Source: Myceligenerans crystallogenes (GTDB taxonomy: Bacteria > Actinomycetota > Actinomycetes > Actinomycetales > Cellulomonadaceae). Taken from it: DNA of 64,000 nucleotides. The notes under the pieces were generated by a model, which saw nothing but the letters and a program-made list of their open reading frames with translations, was not told the DNA's origin and did not search any database. Location: contig NZ_BAAANL010000002.1 of NCBI RefSeq assembly GCF_039529775.1, positions 1-64,000 on the forward strand, read 5' to 3'. A program made the translations under genes and the position numbers. Positions 16,220-25,013 of the stretch are shown one piece after another. The first letter of the stretch is position 1, and every line of letters begins with the position of its first letter.

Positions 16220-16786
16220 ATGGCATCCCCGCAGGCCCTCAGCGAGATCGACCGTCGTCGCGTCGCCCTGTGGGCGGCCGACTGCGCGGAACGCGTGCTC
16301 CCCCTGTTCGAGGCGGAGGCCCCGGGCGACGACCGGGTGCGGGACGGCATCGACCGGACCCGGGCCTTCGGCCGCGGCGACGTGGACACCGCCGGCGAGA
16401 TCCGGCGCCGGTTCGAGACCAGCCGGGCGGCGCGGTCCGTGCAGGGTCCGGCCGCCGTGGCGGCGGTGCGCGCCGCCGGTCAGGCCTCGGCCGTCGCCCA
16501 CATGGGCGCCCATGCGCTGGGGGCCGCCGCGTACGCGGCGAAGGCCGCCGCCCTGGCGGCGCCGGGGCGGCCCGGGGGACCGGAGCAGGACGACGCCCGG
16601 CGCGCGGAGGTCCGCTGGCAGCTCGACCACATCTCGGCCGACGTCCGCGCCGCCCTCCTCCGGCTGCCCCTGCTCGGGGCGGACGCGTCGGGGCCGCTGG
16701 GATCGGGCCTGCTGGCCACCGGCGTGCTCGCCACGACGATCCGGGAGATCCAGGCGCAGATGCCCGGCCTGACCCGGGCCGGCTGA
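16220..16786 (+). CDS. Putative immunity protein (Imm5-like)
   Basis: 188 residues, all-alpha, with RRRVALWAADCAERVLPLFE near the N-terminus and AVAHMGAHALGAAAYAAKAA in the centre, the hallmark segments of the Imm5 immunity family that guards against polymorphic toxins. No toxin gene lies next to it, so it is an orphan immunity gene or one repurposed. The 240-base gap upstream has no further gene. Confidence 0.65.
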   Translation: MASPQALSEIDRRRVALWAADCAERVLPLFEAEAPGDDRVRDGIDRTRAFGRGDVDTAGEIRRRFETSRAARSVQGPAAVAAVRAAGQASAVAHMGAHALGAAAYAAKAAALAAPGRPGGPEQDDARRAEVRWQLDHISADVRAALLRLPLLGADASGPLGSGLLATGVLATTIREIQAQMPGLTRAG

Positions 16787-16842
16787 GCCCGCACCTCCGC
16801 GTCCCTTCCCTCGCCGCCGTCCCCGTGATAGCTTCCTCCTAC

Positions 16843-16860
16843 AAACCGACTAGCCGGTAT
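16843..16860. promoter_or_regulatory. TetR-type operator, copy A
   Basis: AAACCGACTAGCCGGTAT, a pseudo-palindrome matching AWACCGNCYANNCGGTWT. It lies 24 bases before the SDR start, so bound repressor would cover the promoter or leader. Three more copies occur in the window. Confidence 0.6.
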
Positions 16861-16884
16861 GTCGCAGCCAAGGAGGGAACCCCA

Positions 16885-17688
16885 GTGCAGAGGTTCGCGG
16901 GCAGAGTCGCCCTGATCACCGGAGGAACCCGCGGGATCGGCCTGGCCATCGCCCGCCGCGTCGTCGCCGAGGGCGGATCCGTGGTCGTCACCGGCCGCGA
17001 CGAGGCCCAGCTCGCCGCCTCCGTGGCCGAACTCGGCGGCCGCGCCTCGGGCGTCCCCGGCAAGGTGCACGACGCCGCCCACCGCGACGCCGCGATCGCC
17101 CACACCATCGACCGCTTCGGCGCCCTCCACCACCTCGTCAACAACGCCGGGATCAACCCCGCCTACGGCCCGCTGGCGGAACTCGACCCCGCCGCCGCCC
17201 GCAAGATCTTCGAGGTCAACGTGCTCGCCGCCCTCGAATGGGCGCGCGCCGCCGTGGCCGCGACGACGGTCCCGCCCCGCGACACGCCACCACCGGACAA
17301 CGAGCGACCCGCCGACACGCCCCCGCCCACCACCCTCCGCTCCGTCCTCAACCTCGCCTCGGTAGCCGGCACGACAGCCTCCCCGGACATCGCCTTCTAC
17401 GGCGTCTCCAAGGCCGCCCTCATCAACCTCACCCAGCAGCTCGCCCACGAACTGGCCCCGGCGATCCGCGTCAACGCCCTCGCCCCCGCCGTCATCAGGA
17501 CCAAGCTCGCCCGCGCCCTCTACGAGGGCCGCGAGGCCGAGGCCGCCGCCCGCTACCCGCTCGCCCGCCTCGGCGAGCCCGACGACGTCGCGGGCCCCGC
17601 CGCGTTCCTCCTGTCCGACGACGCCGCCTGGATCACCGGCCAGACCCTCCTGGTCGACGGCGGCTCGAGCCTGCACCCCGGCCTCTGA
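16885..17688 (+). CDS. SDR-family oxidoreductase
   Basis: 267 residues with the Rossmann motif TGGTRGIG, the NNAG motif, and the catalytic Tyr-Lys in YGVSKAA. A Pro-rich insertion (PPRDTPPPDNERPADTPPP) sits before the catalytic strand, which is unusual. GTG start behind AGGAGGG. It heads a block of acyl-CoA genes and sits behind a TetR-type operator, with the TetR gene 17 bases downstream, so it is probably cotranscribed with its own regulator. A role as a 3-hydroxy- or 4-hydroxy-acyl-CoA dehydrogenase is possible; the substrate is unknown. Confidence 0.8.
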   Translation: MQRFAGRVALITGGTRGIGLAIARRVVAEGGSVVVTGRDEAQLAASVAELGGRASGVPGKVHDAAHRDAAIAHTIDRFGALHHLVNNAGINPAYGPLAELDPAAARKIFEVNVLAALEWARAAVAATTVPPRDTPPPDNERPADTPPPTTLRSVLNLASVAGTTASPDIAFYGVSKAALINLTQQLAHELAPAIRVNALAPAVIRTKLARALYEGREAEAAARYPLARLGEPDDVAGPAAFLLSDDAAWITGQTLLVDGGSSLHPGL

Positions 17689-17705
17689 GTGGGTGAGGAT
17701 GAGCC

Positions 17706-18284
17706 ATGCGCACAACCAACGTCGCCGAGCAGGTCATGAAGGCAGCCCTGGACCTCTTCGCCACGCAGGGCTACACGAGCACGAGCGTGCAGCAGATCGT
17801 CGCCGCCGCGGGCGTGACCAAGGGCGCGATGTACCACTACTTCACGTCCAAGGACGACCTGCTCTTCGCGATCTACGAGCGCCTGCTGAACCTGCAGAAG
17901 CGCAGGCTCGACGAGATCACGGCCCAGGGCGGCCCCGCCGCCGGGGTGCTGCGAGCCGTCTGCGAGGACGTCATCGTCACCTCGATCGACTTCCTGCCCG
18001 AGGGCACCGTGTTCTTCCGGAGCATGCACATGCTCACCCCGGAACGCCTCAAGGAGGTCAAGCGCCGCCGCCGCGAGTACCACGACGAGGTCGCCGAGCT
18101 GATCCGGCGCGGCCAGGCCGAGGGGGCGTTCCGCACCGACATCCCCGTGCACATCCTCATCGCGCACTTCTACTCCGACGTGCACTACCTGTCCCACTGG
18201 TACTCGCCCACCGGCCCCGAGGACAAGCACGAGGTCGCGGCCCAGCTCACCGACCTGTTCCTGCGAAGTATCGAGAAGGAGTGA
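17706..18284 (+). CDS. TetR/AcrR-family transcriptional regulator
   Basis: 192 residues. N-terminal HTH: LFATQGYTSTSVQQIVAAAG followed by VTKGAMYHYFTSKDDLLFAI, the canonical TetR DNA-binding domain with the KG.(M/L)YHYF.SK motif. The C-terminal ligand domain is of the fatty-acid-degradation FadR-like type. Its location in the acyl-CoA block and the repeated AWACCG...CGGTWT palindromes make it the likely owner of that operator (inference). Lies in the same transcription unit as the SDR upstream and the reductase downstream. Confidence 0.9.
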   Translation: MRTTNVAEQVMKAALDLFATQGYTSTSVQQIVAAAGVTKGAMYHYFTSKDDLLFAIYERLLNLQKRRLDEITAQGGPAAGVLRAVCEDVIVTSIDFLPEGTVFFRSMHMLTPERLKEVKRRRREYHDEVAELIRRGQAEGAFRTDIPVHILIAHFYSDVHYLSHWYSPTGPEDKHEVAAQLTDLFLRSIEKE

Positions 18285-18287
18285 GAC

Positions 18288-19331
18288 ATGGGTGACAACG
18301 ACGTCACCGCACCACCCGCCACGCCCGCCCGGATGGCGGCCTGGCAGGTCACCGCCCACGGCGAACCGCGTGAGGTCATGCGCCTGGCCGAGGTCGCCGT
18401 CCCTGAGCCGGGCCCCGGCGAGGTCCTGATCCGCGTGCGCACCGTCGCGGTCAACTTCCCCGACGTGCTCCTCGCGCGCGGCGAATACCAGGAACGCCCC
18501 GAACTGCCGTTCACGCCCGGCATCGAGCTGTGCGGCGACGTCGTCGCGATCGGTCCCGCCACCACCCGTTTCCACGTCGGCGACCGCGTCGTCGGCTCCA
18601 AGATCGGCGTCCTCGCCCGGTACGCCGTCGTCCCCGCCGTCGCCGTCCGCCGCGCCCCCGCCGTGCTGGACGACGCCGAGGCCGCCGCCCTCACCATCGC
18701 CTACCAGACCGCCTGGTTCGCCCTGCACCACCGCGCGCTGCTCGCACCCGGCGAGACCCTGCTCGTGCACGCCGCCGCCGGAGGCGTCGGCAGCGCCGCC
18801 GTGCAGCTCGGCAAGGCGGCCGGCGCCCGGGTCGTCGCCGTCGTCGGCAGCGCGGCGAAGGCCCGGGTCGCGAAGGCGCTCGGCGCCGACGTCGTGCACC
18901 TGCGCGACGACGACTGGAGCTCGGCGGTCAAGGCGGCCGGCGGCGCCGACGTCGTCTTCGACCCCGTCGGCGGCGACGCCTTCGAGGGCTCGGCCCGCTG
19001 CGTCCGGTTCGAGGGCCGGATCGTCGTGGTCGGCTTCGCGAGCGGCCACCTGCCGCGCGTCCGCCCCGACCTCGCGCTCGTCAAGAACTACGGCGTGCTG
19101 GGCCTGCACTGGGCCCTCTACCAGAACCGCCGGCCGGACCTCGTCGAGGAGGCCCACGCGGAACTCACGCGACTGGCCGACGCGGGGATCGTGCGCCCCG
19201 TCGTGGCCGGCGTCGTCCCGTTCGCCGACGCGCCCGAGGCGGTCGAACGCCTCGCGTCCGGGACGACGACGGGCCGCCTGGTCATCGACGTCGCCGGAGG
19301 CGGCGCACCGGCGCGGGGCGGGGACCGATGA
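18288..19331 (+). CDS. Zinc-free medium-chain reductase (quinone oxidoreductase-like)
   Basis: 347 residues of the MDR superfamily: N-terminal GroES-like fold (VNFPDVLLARGEYQERPELP), and the NADPH-binding AAAGGVGSAAVQLGKAAGAR. The structural and catalytic zinc cysteines are missing, as in quinone oxidoreductases and enoyl-CoA-type reductases. It starts 3 bases after the TetR gene and its stop overlaps the next SDR start (ATGA), so it is in an operon. In this setting a reductase of an alpha,beta-unsaturated acid or ketone intermediate is plausible. Confidence 0.8.
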   Translation: MGDNDVTAPPATPARMAAWQVTAHGEPREVMRLAEVAVPEPGPGEVLIRVRTVAVNFPDVLLARGEYQERPELPFTPGIELCGDVVAIGPATTRFHVGDRVVGSKIGVLARYAVVPAVAVRRAPAVLDDAEAAALTIAYQTAWFALHHRALLAPGETLLVHAAAGGVGSAAVQLGKAAGARVVAVVGSAAKARVAKALGADVVHLRDDDWSSAVKAAGGADVVFDPVGGDAFEGSARCVRFEGRIVVVGFASGHLPRVRPDLALVKNYGVLGLHWALYQNRRPDLVEEAHAELTRLADAGIVRPVVAGVVPFADAPEAVERLASGTTTGRLVIDVAGGGAPARGGDR

Positions 19332-20089
19332 CGCGGCGACCCGCGGCGGCGGCCCTGCTGGACCTCGCCGGACGCACCGCGATCGTGACCGGCGGCGCCC
19401 GCGGGATCGGCGAGACCTCCGTCCGCACGCTGCACGACGCCGGCGCGCACGTCGTCATCGCCGACGTCCTGGCCGACGAGGGCAGGGCGCTGGCCGGTGC
19501 GCTGGGCGAACGCGCGAGCTGGGCCGACCTGGACGTGACCGACGAGGCGGCCTGGGACCGTGTGGTCGGCGAGACGGTCGCCGGGCGGGGCGCCGTCGAC
19601 GTGCTGGTCAACAACGCCGGCATCGCCAACGCCGCCCCGGTCGAGCACTTCACGCTCGCCAAGTGGGAGGCCGTGATGCGGGTCAACGTCACGGGAACGT
19701 TCCTGGGCTGCCGTGCCGTCGTGCCGCCGATGAAGGCGGCGGGCCGCGGCTCGATCGTCAACGTGTCCTCGGTGGAGGGCCTGTTCGGCAGCCCGCACCT
19801 GCACGGCTACACGGCGTCCAAGTTCGCGGTGCGCGGGCTGACGAAGTCGCTCGCGGTGGAGCTCGGCCCGTCCGGCATCCGGGTCAACTCGGTGCATCCC
19901 GGCTTCATCGACACGGCGATGACGGCGAGGATCGACCCCGGACGCCTCGACATCCCGCTGGCCCGCCCCGGGGTCCCGGACGACCTCGCGGGGACCGTCC
20001 TGTACCTGGCGAGCGACGCGTCGTCGTACGTCACGGGCACGGAGCTCGTCGTGGACGGCGGCATGACGACCGGCATCCCCCACAAGTAG
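19328..20089 (+). CDS. SDR-family oxidoreductase (glucose/hydroxysteroid-dehydrogenase-like)
   Basis: 253 residues with TGGARGIG, DVLVNNAGIANAAP, and YTASKFAVRGLTKSLAVELG, giving the complete Ser-Tyr-Lys catalytic set. The C-terminal VTGTELVVDGGMTTG is classical for NAD(H)-dependent SDRs of the 3-alpha/20-beta-hydroxysteroid type. Its ATG overlaps the preceding stop. Together with the first SDR it could handle a hydroxy/oxo step on the acid taken up by the neighbouring transporter. Confidence 0.85.
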   Translation: MTRRPAAAALLDLAGRTAIVTGGARGIGETSVRTLHDAGAHVVIADVLADEGRALAGALGERASWADLDVTDEAAWDRVVGETVAGRGAVDVLVNNAGIANAAPVEHFTLAKWEAVMRVNVTGTFLGCRAVVPPMKAAGRGSIVNVSSVEGLFGSPHLHGYTASKFAVRGLTKSLAVELGPSGIRVNSVHPGFIDTAMTARIDPGRLDIPLARPGVPDDLAGTVLYLASDASSYVTGTELVVDGGMTTGIPHK

Positions 20090-20126
20090 CCCCCCAGCAC
20101 CCCGGACCTACGGACGGACCACGACC

Positions 20127-20942
20127 ATGACATACCGGCCAGACGGTTTATCCGGCGAATCGCCGCCGCGGCTCGCCGTGACAGGGCTGACCGTCGCCTT
20201 CGGCGGTCTCGTCGCGCTCGACGACGTCTCGTTCACCGTGCACGACGGCGAGACCGTGGCGCTGATCGGCCCCAACGGCGCCGGCAAGACGACGGCGTTC
20301 AACGCGGTCTGCGCGCTGGTGCGCCCGCGCCGCGGGACGATCACGATCGCTGGCCGCCCCGCGCCGTCGTCCGCCACCGGGCTCCTGGGCGCGGGTGTCG
20401 CCCGCACGCTGCAGGGCCTGGGGCTGTTCGAGCGGATGAGCGTGCTGGAGAACGTGATCGTCCCGCTGACGAGCCTCGGCGGGAGACCGGACGACGACGT
20501 CGCCGCCGCGCACCGGATGCTCGCCCGGCTCGGGCTGGCCGGCGTCGCCCGGAGGGCCGCGGGGACCCTGCCCTACCCGGAGCGCAAGCGCGTCGCGCTG
20601 GCCCGCGCCCTGGTGACCGGGCCGAGCCTGCTGCTCCTGGACGAACCCGCGGGCGGTCTCGGCGCCGACGACATCGCGCGCCTGGCGGACACGGTCCGTG
20701 AGGTGTCCGACGACGGCTGCTCGGTGCTGCTCGTGGAGCACCACGTGGACTTCGTGATGGGGGTCGCGGACCGGGTCGTCGTCCTGGACTTCGGCCGGGT
20801 GATCGCGGCCGGGACGCCGGACGAGATCCGCGGCGACCCGGCCGTGGAGCGGGCGTACCTGGGCGTGACGACGCACGACGCCGTCACGATGCACGACGCC
20901 GTGACGACGCACGACGCCGCGACGGAGCCCGCTCATGAGTGA
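20127..20942 (+). CDS. livG: ABC transporter ATP-binding protein, LivG type
   Basis: 271 residues. Walker A GPNGAGKTT, the family signature FGGLVALDDVSF, Walker B LLLLDEPAGGL and the H-loop VEHHVDFVMG. The ABC signature reads LPYPERKRVALARAL, an atypical LSGGQ replacement. A GTG at 20178 is an alternative start that would free the TetR-type operator. The C-terminus carries three 18-base repeats coding for VTTHDA-like hexapeptides. First gene of a complete branched-chain-amino-acid-type importer; in this context the substrate is more likely a carboxylic acid than an amino acid. Confidence 0.85.
   Translation: MTYRPDGLSGESPPRLAVTGLTVAFGGLVALDDVSFTVHDGETVALIGPNGAGKTTAFNAVCALVRPRRGTITIAGRPAPSSATGLLGAGVARTLQGLGLFERMSVLENVIVPLTSLGGRPDDDVAAAHRMLARLGLAGVARRAAGTLPYPERKRVALARALVTGPSLLLLDEPAGGLGADDIARLADTVREVSDDGCSVLLVEHHVDFVMGVADRVVVLDFGRVIAAGTPDEIRGDPAVERAYLGVTTHDAVTMHDAVTTHDAATEPAHE
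20132..20149. promoter_or_regulatory. TetR-type operator, copy B (inside the annotated livG start)
   Basis: ATACCGGCCAGACGGTTT. It begins three codons after the first possible ATG of the LivG gene, so either the operator lies within the coding sequence or the true start is the GTG at 20178. The geometry at copy A (operator 24 bases before the start) favours the downstream start. Confidence 0.55.
20865..20918 (+). repeat. Three tandem 18-base repeats in the livG 3' end
   Basis: Units GTGACGACGCACGACGCC, GTCACGATGCACGACGCC and the first unit again encode V-T-T/M-H-D-A. They form a short low-complexity tail just before the overlap with livF. Confidence 0.7.
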
Positions 20943-21651
20943 GCTGATCCTGGAGCGGCTCGTCGTCGGTTACGGCGACGGCGCGCCCGTGCTCGACGGC
21001 CTCGACCTCACCGTGGCCGACGGCGCCGTCGTCGCGCTCCTCGGCGCGAACGGCGCGGGCAAGACCACCCTGCTGCGGGCGCTCGCCGGGCTGACCCCCG
21101 CCCGCTCGGGACGGATCCTGCTCGGCGGCACGGATCTGACCGGCCTCGCCCCCGAGGACCGCGTCCGCCGCGGCCTCGCCCTCGTGCCCGAGGGACGCGG
21201 CGTCGTCGTGGAGCTCACGGTCGAGGAGAACCTGCGGCTCGGCGCCCTGTGGCGCCACCGCGGCGCCGCCCGGCAGCGCGCCCTCGACGAGGCGTTCGAG
21301 CTGTTCGAGCCGCTCGCCCGGCGCCGGCACGCGGCCGGGCACACCCTGTCCGGCGGCGAGCGCCGGATGCTCGCCCTCGCTCGCGCGCTGATCGCCGGGC
21401 CGGACGTGCTGCTCCTGGACGAGCCGTCCCTCGGCCTGGCCCCGCTCGTCACCGCCCACCTGCTCGGCGTGCTGCACGAGACGGCCGCGCGCACCGGCAC
21501 GACCGTCCTGCTCGCCGAGCAGAACGTCACGGGCGCCCTGTCGGTCGCGGACCGCGGCGTGGTGCTGAACCTCGGCGAGGTCGTCGCGGACCGCCCCGCC
21601 GCGGAGCTCTCCGGCGACCCCCGGCTCCGGCACGCCTACCTGGGCTTCTGA
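20935..21651 (+). CDS. livF: ABC transporter ATP-binding protein, LivF type
   Basis: 238 residues. Walker A GANGAGKTT, signature LSGGERRMLALARALIAGPD, Walker B LLLDEPSLGLAP, H-loop LLAEQN. Short LivF-type length. It overlaps livG by eight bases, consistent with coupled translation of the two nucleotide-binding subunits. LivG and LivF form the heterodimeric motor of the importer in the cytoplasm. Confidence 0.9.
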   Translation: MSELILERLVVGYGDGAPVLDGLDLTVADGAVVALLGANGAGKTTLLRALAGLTPARSGRILLGGTDLTGLAPEDRVRRGLALVPEGRGVVVELTVEENLRLGALWRHRGAARQRALDEAFELFEPLARRRHAAGHTLSGGERRMLALARALIAGPDVLLLDEPSLGLAPLVTAHLLGVLHETAARTGTTVLLAEQNVTGALSVADRGVVLNLGEVVADRPAAELSGDPRLRHAYLGF

Positions 21652-21661
21652 GAGGAGAACC

Positions 21662-22540
21662 ATGGACACCCTCGTCTTCCTCGTCGCGGCGGGCCTGGCG
21701 CGCGGCAGCGTCCTGGCGCTGTTCGCGATCTCGCTCGTGATCGTCTGGCGGGCCGCCCGCGTGGTGAACTTCGCGCAGGCGGCGATGGCCGTCGTCGGCG
21801 TGTACGCCGGGTTCGCGCTCACCGCGGCGACCGGCTCGTACTGGCTGGGGGTCGCCGGCGCCGTCCTGACCGGCGCCCTCCTCGGCGTGCTCGCGGAGCG
21901 CGGCCCGCTGCGGCTCGTGCCCAGGGACAACCCCCTGCCCGGCATGATCGTCGCGATCGGCCTGGTCATGGTGCTGCAGGCGGGCCTGGCGATCGCGTTC
22001 GGCGCCGCCCACCGGCCCGTCCCGGCGCCGTTCCCGCAGCGCCCGCTGTCGCTGGGCGGCGTCCCGGTGCTCTCCCCGTACGACCTGTTCACGCTGGCCA
22101 CGGCCGCCGTCGTGATGGCGGGCCTGGCCTGGATGTTCGGCCGCACGTCGCTGGGGCTGCAGCTGCGGGCGGCGGCGTTCGCGCCCGAGACCTCCCGCCT
22201 GCTCGGCGTGCGCGTGGGCCGCATGGTGACGATCGGCTGGGCCGTCTCGGTCGCGGTGGCGGCGCTCGCCGGGCTCCTGCTCGTGCCGACCGAGCTGGGC
22301 CTGAGCCCCCACGCCGCCGACATCCTCTTCGTCCAGGCGTTCGCCGTGGCCGTGATCGGCGGGCTCGACTCCCCGCCCGGCGCGCTGCTCGCCGGGCTCG
22401 GCGTCGGCATCCTGACCAGCCTCGTCACGGGCTACGTCACCGCGGCTGCGGCCCCGCTCGCGGTCCTCGGCCTCCTGACGGCGGTGCTCCTGGTCCGCCC
22501 GGCGGGCCTCTTCGCGGCACGGGAGGCGCGCACGGCATGA
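21662..22540 (+). CDS. livH: ABC transporter permease, LivH type
   Basis: 292 residues with about eight hydrophobic segments, starting with FLVAAGLARGSVLALFAISL and VVNFAQAAMAVVG (the LivH N-terminal NFAQG-type motif). C-terminal IGGLDSPPGALLAGLGVGIL is the conserved loop contacting the ATPase. A GAGAGGAG ribosome site precedes the ATG. It overlaps livM by ATGA. Confidence 0.9.
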   Translation: MDTLVFLVAAGLARGSVLALFAISLVIVWRAARVVNFAQAAMAVVGVYAGFALTAATGSYWLGVAGAVLTGALLGVLAERGPLRLVPRDNPLPGMIVAIGLVMVLQAGLAIAFGAAHRPVPAPFPQRPLSLGGVPVLSPYDLFTLATAAVVMAGLAWMFGRTSLGLQLRAAAFAPETSRLLGVRVGRMVTIGWAVSVAVAALAGLLLVPTELGLSPHAADILFVQAFAVAVIGGLDSPPGALLAGLGVGILTSLVTGYVTAAAAPLAVLGLLTAVLLVRPAGLFAAREARTA

Positions 22541-23583
22541 GCACCCGGACCCGGACCCTCGTGCGCGCGTCGCTGGTGACCCTCGTGGTGATCGCGGCGA
22601 CGTTCGGCCTCGACCCGTTCCGCAACTTCCAGCTCGCCACGGCCGCCGCGGTCTTCGCCGCGGTCGCCGGGCTGACCGTTCTGGTCGGCCTCACCGGCCA
22701 GCTCTCCCTCGGGCACGCCGTGCTCATGGCCGCGGGCGGCTACGGCTACGCCATCGCGTCGTCGTCCGTGGTCGCCATGACGTCCGACGACGGCGCCGCC
22801 GCGGTCACCGGTTCCGGCGCGTCCCCCGGCGCGGCCGGCACCCTGCTCCCGTTCCTCGCCGGGCTCGCCGGCGCCGTCGTCGTCGCGGGCGTGCTCGGCC
22901 TCCTGCTCGGCCTCGCCGCCGCCCGGCTGCGCGGCCCCTACCTGGCGGGCCTCACGCTCGCCCTGGTCATCGCGCTGTCCTCGGCCGCGAGCGTGATCGG
23001 CCCGCTCGGCGGCGACCAGGGCCGCGCCGCCCCGTTCCTGCCCGTGCCGGGCGCCCTCGCCGCGCTGATCGCCGTCGAGCAGTGGCACGCCTGGATCGCG
23101 GTCACGCTGGCCGCCTGCGCCGTCACCCCGCTGCTGATCCTCCGCGCCGGCCGCGCGGGCCTGCGCATGCGCGCCGTGCACGACGACGAGACCGCCGCCC
23201 GCCTGGCCGGCATCGACCCCGGCCGCGTCAAGGCGGGCGCGTTCACCGCGAGCGCCCTGTCCGCCGGGACCGGGGGAGCGGCGCTCGCGATCGTGACCCA
23301 GAACGTCAGCCCCGGGGCGTACGGGCTCGGGTTCTCGCTGCTGCTGGTCGTGGCCGCGGTCGTCGGCGGGCTCGGCAGCCTCGGCGGCGCCGCGATCGGC
23401 TCGGTGCTGGTGGTGACCCTCCCGTGGGCCGCCGACCAGCTCGCGGGCACGCTCCCCGCCGACCTCACGGCCCGCCTCGACGGCAACCTCGCCCTGCTGC
23501 TGTTCGGCGTCGTCGTCATCGCGGTGACCCTCGCCGCCCCGGGCGGCCTGGCCCGGTTCCTCCCCAGATCCCGACACGCATGA
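22537..23583 (+). CDS. livM: ABC transporter permease, LivM type
   Basis: 348 residues, multi-pass. LVGLTGQLSLGHAVLMAAGG is the LivM signature, AVHDDETAARLAGIDPGRVK is the cytoplasmic EAA-like loop, and VVGGLGSLGGAAIGSVL the C-terminal motif. Partner of LivH in the membrane channel. Coupled start (ATGA overlap) with the preceding permease. Confidence 0.9.
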   Translation: MSTRTRTLVRASLVTLVVIAATFGLDPFRNFQLATAAAVFAAVAGLTVLVGLTGQLSLGHAVLMAAGGYGYAIASSSVVAMTSDDGAAAVTGSGASPGAAGTLLPFLAGLAGAVVVAGVLGLLLGLAAARLRGPYLAGLTLALVIALSSAASVIGPLGGDQGRAAPFLPVPGALAALIAVEQWHAWIAVTLAACAVTPLLILRAGRAGLRMRAVHDDETAARLAGIDPGRVKAGAFTASALSAGTGGAALAIVTQNVSPGAYGLGFSLLLVVAAVVGGLGSLGGAAIGSVLVVTLPWAADQLAGTLPADLTARLDGNLALLLFGVVVIAVTLAAPGGLARFLPRSRHA

Positions 23584-23602
23584 CCACAGAGAGGTGATCA
23601 CC

Positions 23603-24919
23603 GTGCACCACCCGTCCCCCGCCCCGCTGCGCACCCCACCCCGCGATCCCCGTTCCGATCCCCGTCCTCGGCGCGCCCTGACCGCCACCGTGGCGGCCGC
23701 CGTCGTCGGCCTGATGCTCGCGGGATGTTCGACGCCGTCCGCCGCCGGGACCCCCGGCGTCACCGCGGACACCGTCACCATCGGCACCCACCAGCCCCTG
23801 ACCGGCCCCGCGGCCGCGGGCTACGGCCCGATCTCGGCGGCCACGTCCGCCTACTTCGAGTACCTCAACGAGAAGGGCGGCATCCACGGCCGCAGCATCG
23901 AGTACGTCGTCAAGGACGACGGCTACAACCCCGCCGACACCCAGACCGTGGTGCGGGAGCTCGTCGGCGAGGAGAAGGTGTTCGCCCTCGTCAACGGGCT
24001 CGGCACGCCCACCCACTCCAGCGTGCTCGACTACGTGGGGCAGAACGACGTGCCCGACCTGTTCGTCGCGTCCGGCTCCGCCACCTGGAACGACCCCGGG
24101 AAGTACCCGAACACGTTCGGCTTCAACGCCGACTACGTCACCGAGGGCGCCGCCCTCGCGCGGTACGCCGCCGACACCGAGCCGGACGCGGAGATCTGCG
24201 TGCTCGGCCAGGACGACGACTACGGCGCGGGCATCCTGGAGGGCGTCACCGCCGTGGCGGGCGACGACGGCGTGGCCGCCGCCGAGTACTACTCCACCTC
24301 CAACGAGGACGTCACCGCGCAGGTCGGCGCGCTGAAGAAGGCCGGCTGCGGCGTCGTCGTGCTCGGCACGATCAACGCCTTCACCGCCCTGACCCTCGGC
24401 ACGGCCGCCCAGCTCGAGTGGTTCCCGAAGTGGTACGTCTCCTCGGCCGGCGGCGACCAGGAGACCGTACTCGGCTACCTCGGCGAGGAGAACGCCGCCC
24501 TCCTGGAGGGCCTCACCAGCGTCAACTACCTGCCCCAGAGCCCGGACGACGAGTGGGTCAGGCTCTTCGAGCAGATCAACGAGGAGTACAACGACGGCGC
24601 CCCCTTCACGGGCAACACCGTGTACGGCATGAGCGTCGGCTACCTGTTCGCCGAGGCGCTCGCGGCGGCGGGGGAGAACCCGACCCGTGAGTCGCTGCTG
24701 GCCGCCGTCGAGTCGGGTGAGCTCACCGGCAACGGCGTCGTCCCGCTGTCCCTCGGCCCGGACGACCACGGCGCCTACCACGCCGCGAGCGTCACGGTCG
24801 TCCGGGACGGCGTCCAGGACTACGTCGGCGCCACCTACGCCTGGGACGGCGCGACCCTCACGGAGACGGAGTCCACCCCGGTCCCCCTGGAGAACGAGGG
24901 CATCCCGTCCACGCCGTAG
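23603..24919 (+). CDS. ABC transporter substrate-binding lipoprotein (LivJ/K type)
   Basis: About 438 residues. An N-terminal hydrophobic stretch ends in the lipobox LMLAGC, so it is a lipid-anchored binding protein outside the membrane. The mature part (DTVTIGTHQPLTGPAAAGYG, then YFEYLNEKGGIHGR) is the periplasmic-binding fold type I of the leucine-binding family. I chose the GTG at 23603 because AGAGAGG lies eight bases before it; an in-frame GTG nine bases earlier would sit on that ribosome site. Binding proteins of this family in catabolic clusters often recognise aromatic or aliphatic acids. Confidence 0.9.
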   Translation: MHHPSPAPLRTPPRDPRSDPRPRRALTATVAAAVVGLMLAGCSTPSAAGTPGVTADTVTIGTHQPLTGPAAAGYGPISAATSAYFEYLNEKGGIHGRSIEYVVKDDGYNPADTQTVVRELVGEEKVFALVNGLGTPTHSSVLDYVGQNDVPDLFVASGSATWNDPGKYPNTFGFNADYVTEGAALARYAADTEPDAEICVLGQDDDYGAGILEGVTAVAGDDGVAAAEYYSTSNEDVTAQVGALKKAGCGVVVLGTINAFTALTLGTAAQLEWFPKWYVSSAGGDQETVLGYLGEENAALLEGLTSVNYLPQSPDDEWVRLFEQINEEYNDGAPFTGNTVYGMSVGYLFAEALAAAGENPTRESLLAAVESGELTGNGVVPLSLGPDDHGAYHAASVTVVRDGVQDYVGATYAWDGATLTETESTPVPLENEGIPSTP

Positions 24920-24933
24920 ACCGCCCGGCCGAC

Positions 24934-24969
24934 CCGGGGCACGCCCCACCCCACGAGGTGGTGCCCCGG
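24934..24969 (+). terminator. Hairpin after the substrate-binding protein gene
   Basis: Inverted repeat CCGGGGCAC / GTGCCCCGG around a 18-base loop, in the gap between the binding-protein gene and the phosphotransferase gene. No U tract follows; it may reduce read-through or stabilise the upstream mRNA. Confidence 0.45.
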
Positions 24970-25013
24970 TGAGGCCGGACAACGATGCGCCCCGCGGGCG
25001 CAGGAGGAGAACG

